Below, piece by piece: positions 57,001-64,000 of a stretch of DNA of 64,000 bases. Numbering within the stretch: position 1 is the stretch's first letter; the number at the start of each line of letters is the position of its first letter. The position numbers and the translations under genes are program-made. This stretch comes from Branchiostoma floridae (Eukaryota > Chordata > Leptocardii > Amphioxiformes > Branchiostomatidae), in the NCBI RefSeq assembly GCF_000003815.2, contig NC_049984.1, forward strand, positions 24,145,270-24,209,269, read 5' to 3'. The notes under the pieces are model-generated. The model was given only the letters and a program-made list of their open reading frames with translations, did not search any database and was not told the DNA's origin.

Positions 57001-58202
57001 CCTTTATACATCCTCTGTTGTTCCTTTCTTTCCTGTTAGTAGTTGCACAAAACATAAACCTGCATGAGCATACAAAATGTCATGAGAAAATGGGCGTATA
57101 CTGACAAGAATTTTCATTTAATTTTGGTCCGTCACAACCGCTATGACGTAAAACTTTACTGCTGGCCGTAGCATTAAAAATAGCGGGAAAATGGCGGCGT
57201 ACGTTCAATTTGACCCATTCAGCCGTAGATCCGGGCGATAATGCAACGGTTCCTCACACTTTTACACGAGTTGTAGGTCACCAAAAGAAATTCAAGATTG
57301 CTGTTGAATCATGCTCGTCTTGTGCCGTGAGCACATGTGATTATTATCTACAAATCTGGCGACGAACGTGACAGTGTGTTTGTCCCACGACGAGCTCGCC
57401 TGCCCCGAAAATGACCTGAAAACTTTTGGCCTTGTTGTCTTCGAATGCATTGTTATCGATGCTTTGTAAATGATGTATTGGACACCTAGATGTCTGAAGT
57501 GTGCATACCTCAGAAATAACTATTGTTGCATGTGTAGATCTCTTTAAGTTCCACTATTTTTAATCGACCGGTATAAGGCTTATGACCGGTATTATGCCAA
57601 TGCATGTTACATGGTTTCTACGAAGTAGACGAAGAGTATGAATGGGGGCTTATGTTAGAAGTACAGCGATGTTTATACGTAGAACCACTGCGGTTCAGGT
57701 AGATTCAGGTAAATTCAGAATATCTGGCCTCTTTCGTGATCTATCAAAACCCCACCATACCCCCTCTCACCCAAAATATGGACACGGAAGCTACTGTACC
57801 CATTCCGTAGATGTAGTTATCGTTGATGGAAGCCTCTTCCCATGGTGTGATATCAAGGCCCGACTGTCCCAGGAGATACTCCCGTACCGCCCTCAGTTCC
57901 TCGGCGGTCAGATCGTCGTACAGGGCCGGGGAGTCCTCGTCAACCGCCTCTGTAGCCATCCCGGTCGGACACGGGCCGATAGTTCCTCCCTGGCCGTCAC
58001 CAACCACCGGCATTCCCGATCCTCCCTCTTCGGCGCCATGCCCTCCTTTTCCCGAGACCACGCCTAGCGCCACTGCGAGCGCAATGCACACCAGAAACAA
58101 TAGCCCCGAGACCACACGCCAAAATGACACAGTATTCCACAATGTTCCGGACGACTTTGGAGCGGTAGATGTGCCCTGTTCTCCTCCTTCTTTCATTTCC
58201 AT
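48019..58202 (-). CDS. AOC: Copper-containing amine oxidase (AOC family), membrane-anchored
   Basis: It oxidatively deaminates primary amines to aldehyde, H2O2 and ammonia using copper and topaquinone. Seven exons: 58202-57800, 54194-53908, 53478-53320, 52434-52203, 51590-50930, 49541-49365 and 48529-48019. They sum to 2430 nt, or 809 residues plus TAA. A cytosolic N-terminus is followed by one hydrophobic span at residues about 30-49, so it is probably a type II membrane protein with an outside catalytic domain, as in vertebrate AOC3. The topaquinone precursor is Tyr514 in VVYNYDF, the catalytic base Asp427 in LYVDNAW, and the copper ligands His563, His565 (GNHHQHF) and His733 (LPHSED). Spacing matches vertebrate AOCs. 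ATG 58202 is the first in frame; a second Met is two codons later. The exon 4 donor is set at GGTTGG (after 52203) because only this keeps frame. Substrate preference cannot be read. Confidence 0.94.
48905..48987 (-). pseudogene. Truncated duplicate of AOC exon 6
   Basis: The minus strand reads DFNRPKYYNFYSDEYRN then stop, versus DFNRPKYYNFYSEEQKNR at the end of the true exon 6. Only the last ~20 codons remain. Its upstream side abuts the end of MITE family B copy 3 at 48988, so the rest of the exon copy and any acceptor are missing. Confidence 0.85.
48988..49274. mobile_element. MITE family B, copy 3
   Basis: Left CATTCTTCTCCGCAGAGACA and TCCAACGGCGC; right GCGCCGTTGGATGTCTCTGC and GTAGGAGAATG. 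About 287 bp with arms of about 33 bp. Interior blocks CCACAAACCAGCTGTCAGCC and TATATAAGGGTAAACTCACT match copies 1 and 2. It lies in AOC intron 6. Confidence 0.87.
49775..50490 (-). mobile_element. 5'-truncated LINE, reverse transcriptase C-terminal part
   Basis: The minus strand encodes 145 residues from 50479 to 50042 including LRQFNLSRDELLLCYRTFVR, PTTEYAAPAWHAGL and IQKRACRTILG, the thumb and C-terminal region of non-LTR reverse transcriptases (the YxxxVRPxxEYxxPxW pattern). The 3' sequence runs on to about 49775. The catalytic domain is absent, so it is inactive. It lies in AOC intron 5 in the gene's orientation. Confidence 0.85.
50560..50790 (-). mobile_element. SINE-like repeat
   Basis: On the minus strand a B-box-like GTTCAATCCTGGG precedes GGTCTTTTGGATGGGACGTA and AATGGGGGTCCCGTGTTCTT, a body type shared with the fragment at 1100-1156. 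Flanks of the repeat within AOC intron 5 show nothing else. Confidence 0.55.
52740..52935. repeat. (TGAG)n microsatellite
   Basis: GTGAGTGAGTGAGTGAGTGA with scattered GAAT variants over about 190 bp in AOC intron 3, followed by a GATT repeat at 53010-53062. Confidence 0.95.
53100..53312. repeat. (TGAG)n-derived repeat ending next to the AOC exon 3 donor
   Basis: Imperfect GAGTGAGTGAGTG, GAGTGGTGAGT and GAGATCGGGTGAGT words. In the AOC transcript this is a CUCA-rich tract that starts within about 10 nt of the exon 3 donor (53319). Confidence 0.85.
53565..53640. repeat. Pogo-like MITE fragment
   Basis: GTAGAAGCCAGTTAATTGCA and TTCTGTTAATTGCACGGTAT resemble the element at 3430-3576. The other end is not evident. 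Confidence 0.45.
54226..54422. mobile_element. MITE family A, copy 4
   Basis: TAACGCTAGTTCACCTTTAT at the left and ATAAAGGTGAACTAGCGTTA at the right are perfect inverted 20-mers; inner CCTATATCCGTT / AACGGATATAGG extend them. About 197 bp, with a shorter interior than the other copies. It starts about 30 bp upstream of the AOC exon 2 acceptor. Confidence 0.92.
54440..55355 (-). mobile_element. 5'-truncated LINE (CR1/L2-like), reverse transcriptase C-terminal part
   Basis: The minus strand encodes about 212 residues (55351-54713) including RKALYTTLVRSILEYCSPLW, RWATKFILGAH and RLSTLGLLPLTHRREVCDVM, typical of the last part of CR1-type reverse transcriptases. The 3' region runs to TTTCTTTATTTCTTTATTTG-like sequence near 54445. 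The catalytic YADD region is missing. It lies in AOC intron 1, gene orientation. Confidence 0.87.
55398..55615. mobile_element. MITE with AGGGTCTGCATG ends
   Basis: CTCCTAGGTGAGGGTCTGCA at the left and GCATGCAGACCCTCCTAGG at the right are inverted. The interior contains repeated TACGAATTACG / TACGTATTACG words. Confidence 0.8.
55840..56520. mobile_element. Long inverted-repeat element, interior degraded
   Basis: The block AACAAAAATGAAGAATCTAT with GTTCGGTAT near 55935-55970 is inverted at 56425-56455 (ATACCGAACAATAGATTCTT). A third single copy is at 60270-60350. Words such as ATCAAATCAACATGGCC and GGATGTCATCC recur at 56270, 56640 and 60625 in either orientation. Confidence 0.6.
56718..57611. 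mobile_element. ~890-bp TIR element, copy 2
   Basis: Left ATTGGCATAATACCGGTC and right GACCGGTATTATGCCAAT are inverted; the match continues outward as TTAACATCC / GCATGTTA. It aligns along its length with 30497-31382 (for example TCAACGCATCATTTTCTCCA, GCTATGTAC, GGATCCGGG-type blocks). No transposase frame. It lies in AOC intron 1, ending about 190 bp from the exon 1 donor. Confidence 0.85.
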
Positions 58203-58779
58203 GCCTCTTGGCGGGTAGTGTCAGTGATCTACAATGTAGATGTGTTTCTTGCAGCTGTGACCCGTATGGTGGGAAGACAGCATGTCCCAGTGGGAATATT
58301 TCAACACCAGTCTGGGCGACTACCAAGGCCGAAAAGGCCCCTTTGCCAAATATTGTTCTTGAAAATAGACAAGGTAAGGGGATCCGAATAATGAGATCAG
58401 ATGTAGGGAATAGATATATTTTTAATGTAAGTAATACATAAATGTTGGCGCAGCAATCATCACAGTGAACATTACACTAAGGGTTAAAATGGAAATCTTT
58501 CACACCACACCACAACGAAAAGTTGTGAAAACGTTGACATGCGAACGTAGTCGTAACATTTAGTGTTTGTTTTCCTCCTGTAGATCGACAAAATGCATCG
58601 AAAATTAAAAAAAAAAGAATAACAGTTTTCGAGCTGCCAAAATAGAATGCCAGTACGTGCAAGCCCGTACGAGTCACGGTGGTAGCGGCTGACATGTGCT
58701 TATTTGATCCAAATGTTCCCAGATCATCTGACGATGTCGGATGCATCCACAAAGTAGACGTAGTTAGAAATAGTAGAGG

Positions 58780-58979
58780 CTGTAAATGCAGAAATGTTCG
58801 CGGTGGTTTAATGTTCGCGGTTTTCGCGGTGACCACTTCACCGCGAACTTTCACCGCGAACTTAAAACCACCGCGAACATTTTTCTATTAGACTGCAGTC
58901 CATGGTGTTACCGCCGCGAAAAGTCCTTTTTCCCGCTACCGCGAAATCAAATCCCCGCAAACTTAAATGCATTTACAGT
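58780..58979. mobile_element. GTAAATGCA-type MITE, copy 2
   Basis: CTGTAAATGCAGAAATGTTC at the left and TTAAATGCATTTACAG at the right. The interior is full of TTCGCGGTGG / CCACCGCGAA words that also pair internally. Confidence 0.8.
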
Positions 58980-59418
58980 ACTGTGTATGTCTACAAAAGG
59001 TAAAGAAAAATGACGCCACTGTTTATGTTTATCAAATGAAATTACAGTTGCTGATAGCAAACTTGACATTGACGACAATGCTTTTGTTGAGTTGTATTGG
59101 GTGAATAATATAGCTTCTTTTGAATTTTTCATATCAAGTTCCTTCTTTCGTCGAACATCAAAATATGCACAGAATGCAAAATACCTAAAATTACAGCAAA
59201 TTTGAAAAGAAAATGAGCAACACGTTATTGTGACATTCAACTTGGAGTACGTTGCACTGTCTAAATTCCTGCACCACCCTCTTCTTTGTTTGTTTGTTTG
59301 TTTTTGTTATTGTTTGGGTACATGTGCCCTAGTTGGGGAGGACGGGTAATATGTTCTCCATTTCGAAAAGGGTAGTTGACATTCTTACAGCTGTTAAATT
59401 GAAGACCTTCACCTATGT

Positions 59419-59700
59419 CCATACAACCGGTGTCAAGCCAAAATTTTGCCCCCTACCAAATATCTACCAAGGGTTTTCCCGTATACCCGAAATGAGATAA
59501 AAACGGCACATTCTTGGGGCGTTGCGATTTTCAAGTAGAAGTCTGAGTGGATTTTGGGAGGAGGGGTCACGCTGTGGCGACTAACCCAAACCCTAGACCA
59601 AACATTAAACTACTGTACTTCACCTTGTACTAAAACACTAACTATAACTTCAGGCATGCACACTACCTTGTGGAGCAGAAATCTGGCGGAGCAGACATTT
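59419..59700. repeat. Dispersed repeat, related to 61195-61400
   Basis: CCGGTGTCAAGC, TTTTCAAGTAGAAGTCTGAG, GGAGGAGGGGTCACGCT and GGCGGAGCAGA occur in the same order as in the copy that starts just after the plus-strand AOC exon. Confidence 0.65.
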
Positions 59701-59906
59701 GGCGAGACACCGGACCCATTCATCAAGGACACGGTACTTGCAAGATCTCTGACCTTGGACGGTAAAAACATCAGGGGAAAAGTAGGTTACGATCAGCACT
59801 CTAGCTGTGAAGCTATCCCCCACTAAGGCAATATTGATTCTATTGTATGGATGCTATCAGTTCACGCATCAACTAATTTTAGTTTCGTCCGTTTCCAAAA
59901 ATAAAA

Positions 59907-60134
59907 GAGGACATAGGAATTTTCTTTTACACAGCCAGTTTTTCTCACCTGCTGACGTTTCGATGTCTGTCAGACATCTTCCTCAGAGCTTCTAATTGGA
60001 GTTCTTTTTCTCGCCGCTATAGCCGATGTAGGTGGCGCTTTTGCGGCGAGTAGAACACTATCCAAACGACAGACATCGAAACGTCAGCAGGTGAGAAAAA
60101 ACTTGTTGTGTAAAAGAAAATTCCTATGTCCTAT
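59907..60134. mobile_element. Foldback MITE, ~228 bp
   Basis: AGGACATAGGAATTTTCTTT at the left and AAAGAAAATTCCTATGTCCT at the right are perfect inverted 20-mers. The arms continue through TTTTTCTCACCTGCTGACGT and TTCGATGTCTGTC, about 60 bp in all, around a ~100-bp centre. Confidence 0.9.
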
Positions 60135-60713
60135 CATCTACCAACCTGATGAAACTATTTTCGGAAAAAAATAAAAGAGTTTTCCAACCTGCTTTGTACC
60201 GGAAAAAGCAGCTGTAAAAGAAACAATAAAGGCCGCAGATCAAAAGAAAAATATATCAGGAAACATATACTAATATCAACGTCGATTCCAATGTCAAAGA
60301 TGAAGACTGTGAAAACAAAAATGAGTCTATTGTTCGGTATTCAATATTCTGTGTTTGTCATTTTTTAGTAGAGTAGATTCATCCCTCAAGCTACCGACAT
60401 CTTGCAGACTGCAGTCGTCCCTCAGAAAGACATCTGGAGTCGCAATAAGTTCGTTAATTTTATTCAGCCTGTCGGCCAAACCAGTTACGCTATGTACAGC
60501 TTCTTCAGTGGCTAGAGGCTAAATGTGTGTGTCGTTTGCGTCCAGACCACTTAGATTTCCAATGAATGAAATTTTTTGGACCAAACTTTTTTCATACGCA
60601 CGCTTGCATCAGTTTTTGGAATCCCAAAGGATGTCATCCATATATTCAAATCAACATGACCTTACTGCCATGGTAACGGTCAAGGTGAAAACCCGATACC
60701 TAACAATAACATA

Positions 60714-61164
60714 ATGGCGGACTCGAGCGTAGCCAAGGACGGTGCTAGTACTCCTATCAGCTCCAGACAAGAAGCTAGATCAGAGTCCATCTGGACCACC
60801 GTAAATTTCTGGCAAGCTCTGGCGGTGGTGCAGTGCCTGGTGTGGGTTGCGTTTGCTATCGCTCTCGGTGTTTCAGTTGGAGGAGGGAGGGTAGGTTTAG
60901 AAATTGGCAAGGAGCAGTGTAACACCGCCGCCGATCAACACAAAGAATACCACGGCGTTTCTTCATCCGAAGAGGGAACGGTGCCAAAACCTTGCCCCGT
61001 GGGTATGGCAAGCGAGCCAGTGAACGAGGACGATCCGACCGTGTACGATGACTTGACCCCGAAAGAGCACCAGGCGGTGAGGGACTACATGTTGGCGGAG
61101 AGCACGCTAGGCCTGGTGCTGTGGGAGGATGCAACCCTTCACGATAGTTACATCTACGCCATGG
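60714..61164 (+). CDS. First exon of a second AOC-family gene (3'-partial)
   Basis: The exon encodes 150 residues plus one nt and ends ATG-G|GTGAGG, the same phase as exon 1 of the minus-strand AOC. It shows the same plan: short N-terminus, hydrophobic span (residues about 34-54, LAVVQCLVWVAFAIALG), then PCPVGMASEPVNEDDPTVYD, LTPKEHQAVRDYML and DSYIYAMG, against PCPTGMATEAVDEDSPALYD, LTAEELRAVREYLL and DNYIYGMG in the other gene. No second exon (the LPLKAEALAYL type) is visible before 64000; intron 1 of the other gene is 3.6 kb, so the remainder may lie outside the window. It could alternatively be an orphan exon from an inverted duplication. Confidence 0.82.
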
Positions 61165-61194
61165 GTGAGGTGGAGGATTTTCAAGCTCAGTGTT

Positions 61195-61400
61195 GTAACC
61201 CGGTGTCAAGCAAAATTCATACCCCTGCCAAATGTTTGCCACAGCACTTCTTGGGGGTTTCCAGTATACCTAAGGGGAGAAAAGTGTCGGCGTGGTAATT
61301 TTCAAGCAGTAGTCTGAGGATTTTGGCAGGAGGGGTCGCGCTCTACCGTAACCTTGGCCCCACACAAAATTGGCCGCGGGCGGAGCAGAATTTTTTCAGG
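61195..61400. repeat. Dispersed repeat just after the second AOC exon
   Basis: CCGGTGTCAAGCAAAATTC, TTTTCAAGCAGTAGTCTGAG, GGAGGGGTCGCGCT and GCGGAGCAGAA parallel 59419-59700. The following 61401-61760 shows no recognisable feature. Confidence 0.6.
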
Positions 61401-61769
61401 ACTGCTTGCTTCCCCTTACGTTCAATAAGTTCGAATGTTCGTTTCTCCAAGTGCCTTTGAGCAGTGTTCATAACATCAAATCCTTTTCCCAACACTGTAG
61501 AACTTCACGCCCCAAGCAAAGCCGAGGCACTGCGGTTTCTAGCAGTAGTGGCAAAATATTGGACATTCTTAAACATGGGGCATTTCAAAAACTTACAAAT
61601 AAGCTTACAAACCAACGGGTTATCGATTTAAATACATCATTGTGTTTTCATAACAGTCTGCATTCAGTGGCTACGAGTAAAATCTACACCAGGGGTTCAT
61701 TCATGTCTCCCTTGGGAATTTCAGTACAGAGGACTAACAGGTTGCTCGGTGTCGTTCATGGCCCGTTGC

Positions 61770-63865
61770 TTGCCCGCTATCTCGAGCTGCGATTTTTTTT
61801 GGTCAACCCTTACGTTACGGAAGCCTGTCCGCTATCTCGAGCTGCGATGTTTTAGTCAACCCTTACGTTACGGAAGCCTGTCCGCTATATCTAGCTGCGA
61901 TTTTTTAGTCAACCCTTACGTTACGGAAGCCTGTCCGCTATCTCGAGCTGCGCTTTTTTTGTCAACCCTTACGTTACGGAAGCCTGTCCGCTATCTCGAG
62001 CTGCGATTTTTTAGTCAACCCTTACGTTACGGAAACCAGTTCAAGCCAGTTGCGTGTCCGCTGTCTCGAGCTGCGATCTTTTCGTCAAACGTTACGGAAG
62101 TGGTCAATTATGTCCAGGTCCTGTGTGGCCCGTTGACGGAAGTGGTCAATTATACGCAAAATCCAAACACTCAGGGCCCCAACGAATATCGAAACAGTCT
62201 ATATAAAGACACGAAAATATGAATAAATGGAGCGTTTAATACCAGTCCTATGATCTTTCAAACCGAACATTTTTAGGTGGAGACACAGCCCGGTGTGATT
62301 CTTTTAGTTCATGTTTACCAGAATCGTTGGGGAATGCCCCACTGAATGACCAGCAGCGCCAATAGGGAACACGTACGGTGACGACTCAAGGATGACAGTG
62401 AGCGCATAGTCAGGAGCACAATCTATTTGGCAACATCTAAATGGAACCCATGATGATGAACAACCGGACCCTACCACTAGTTGCACGGGGGTGGTCCAAA
62501 CCCTCATAACATTAACACTATACAATAGTGGCGCAGCATGCACGCCTGGCTTGGCACGTGTTGAGCAAATGTGCTTCCAAGTGTAAACTCGAAGGTCATA
62601 CTACACATCACGCTCATTGAAGTTAGTTTTCAAGGAGCCCAGTGTACGATGATGATTATGTTTCGGTTCAATGCCGTGTATCAAATATTAGTTTAACAAG
62701 AGTGGAACTTTTGCTACAACAAGAGTGGAACTTTTGCTACCACGGCGTTCCAAGCTGTATAAAGTGACGTCCCCTCTGGCGTTATCATGTCTGCGTTACA
62801 CCCAGTTTGGTGCTGTTTCGTGTGTGAGGTTGACGATTTTGAAAATGACCACCAAAATCGACTTCATTTGTTTTGGCCATCAGAAGGAGAACTATTATTC
62901 CGACATTCAAAAAGTTGTGCAGAACTTTGGGAGCTTACATGTCCAATTTTCTTCTAAAGAACGCTGTAAAGGGGAAGAAACGTGAGGCCGGCGAGCCCAC
63001 AGCTGGAAAAATCCGGCGGTTGGGAGAATTTAGCAGTCATCAGTACACAAGCTGTCACCGAGCTTCTGTTAAGCAAAGTTCTCGTAAAAAAATTACATAT
63101 AGCATAATCTAAAACATTTCGAAAAAAATGTTTCTCTGGTAAAATGTGCAGTATGACCTTCGAGTTTACACTTGGAAGCACATTTGCTCAACACGTGCCA
63201 AGCCAGGCGTGCATGCTGCTGGTCATTCAGTGGCGGCATTCTCCAACGATTCACGGAACGGTAAACATGAACTAAAAGAATCACACCGGGCTGTGTCTCC
63301 ACCTAAAAACGTTCGGTTTAAAAGATCATAGGACTGGTATTAAACGCTCCATTTTTTCATATTTTCGTGCCTTTTATATATATATATAGACTGTTTCGAT
63401 ATTCGTTGGGGCCCTGAGTGTTTGGATTTTGCGTATAATTGACCACTTCAGTCAACGGGCCACACAGGACCTGGACATAATTGACCACTTCCGTAACGTT
63501 TGACGAAAAGATCGCAGCTCGAGATAGCGGACACGCAACTGGCTTGAACTGGTTTCCGTAACGTAAGGGTTGACTAAAAAATCGCAGCTCGAGATAGCGT
63601 ACAGGCTTCCGTAACGTAAGGGTTGACGAAAACATCGCAGCTCGAGATAGCGGACAGGCTTCCGTAACGTAAGGGTTGACAAAAAAATCGCAGCTCGAGA
63701 TAGCGGACAGGCTTCCGTAACGTAAGGGTTGACAAAAAAATCGCAGCTAGATATAGCGGACAGGCTTCCGTAACGTAAGGGTTGACGAAAAAATCGCAGC
63801 CCGAGATAGCGGACAGGCTTCCGTAACGTAAGGGTTGACGAAAAAATCGCAGCTCGTAACGTAAG
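61770..63865. mobile_element. Foldback-type element with tandem-repeat arms
   Basis: Left arm 61770-62610 and right arm 63140-63865 are inverted copies around a ~500-bp centre. The outer part of each arm is a tandem array of ~53-bp units (CTATCTCGAGCTGCGATTTT then AGTCAACCCTTACGTTACGG): about six units on the left, seven on the right. The inner part is unique (AGTGGTCAATTA, CAGGGCCCCAACGAATATCG, ACACAGCCCGGTGTGATTCT, GTTGAGCAAATGTGCTTCC) and present in both arms. No transposase frame was found in the centre (62611-63139). Confidence 0.9.
62347..62537. mobile_element. Insertion in the left foldback arm only
   Basis: The right arm reads straight from CATGCTG to CTGGTCATTCAG, whereas the left arm has about 185 extra bases between CCAGCAG and CAGCATG. 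The insert starts CGCCAATAG and ends CAATAGTGGCG, short imperfect inverted ends. Confidence 0.65.
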
Positions 63866-64000
63866 GTGGAAAAACTTGGTTGCGTGTGTTTTGTGTCTTG
63901 TTAAGAAGGACCACCCGTGCTAATGCCGTTATGTAAGGTTTGCTTGAGACTCGGTGTCCCTCTTGTGTCAGGATGGCGCGTGTCCCTTGTTAGGCTGTGG

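Larger units (their letters stand above)
58203..60713. other. Head-to-head intergenic region between two AOC first exons
   Basis: About 2.5 kb separate the divergent start codons at 58202 (-) and 60714 (+). It must contain the promoters of both genes, but I see no convincing TATA box or shared element. It holds a GTAAATGCA-type MITE (58780-58979), a dispersed repeat (59419-59700), an inverted-repeat element (59907-60134) and repeat fragments at 60270-60490. Confidence 0.6.

Noticed and set aside
61749-62222. 157-codon frame with repeated CPLSRAAIF
   Set aside because: Translation of the ~53-bp tandem units in the foldback arm; it has no other support.

Overview
The window is eukaryotic nuclear DNA: long genes cut into many short exons with GT-AG introns, and introns and spacers packed with transposon remnants, MITE-like inverted-repeat elements, tRNA-headed SINEs, LINE tails and minisatellites. 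Strong protein similarity to vertebrate families combined with this repeat landscape best fits an invertebrate deuterostome. A lancelet (Branchiostoma) is my preferred reading, but that is inference, not proof.

Positions 588-45418 (+ strand) hold the last 46 exons that I can chain in frame of an outer-arm axonemal dynein heavy chain of the DNAH5/DNAH8 class. The exons total 8397 nt (2798 residues plus stop) and run from the end of the linker through AAA1-AAA4 (four P-loops), the stalk with the microtubule-binding tip, AAA5, AAA6 and the C-terminal domain. The N-terminal tail lies upstream of the window. Every exon junction checked keeps phase, so the gene looks intact.

Positions 58202-48019 (- strand) hold a complete seven-exon copper-containing amine oxidase (AOC family, 809 residues). 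It has a single N-terminal membrane anchor, the topaquinone Asn-Tyr-Asp motif, three copper histidines and the catalytic Asp. It is convergent with the dynein gene. A paralogous first exon lies head to head on the + strand at 60714-61164; the rest of that gene is not seen before the window ends. No functional link between the dynein and oxidase genes is evident.

Mobile DNA includes a four-copy MITE family sharing ~40-bp terminal inverted repeats, a three-copy second MITE family, two copies of an ~890-bp TIR element, a 1.56-kb TIR element, hAT-like elements, LINE reverse-transcriptase C-terminal fragments in the AOC introns, and a foldback-type element at 61770-63865 whose arms carry ~53-bp tandem repeats.

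The most unusual signal is that dynein exon edges are themselves duplicated. Exon 7 has its splice donor region amplified about 20 times as a 45-bp in-frame array and its acceptor region echoed about six times upstream. Exons 1, 11, 36 and 44 show smaller edge duplications, exon 23 has its donor duplicated by a SINE target-site duplication, and exon 32 has an inverted 44-bp echo in the next intron.
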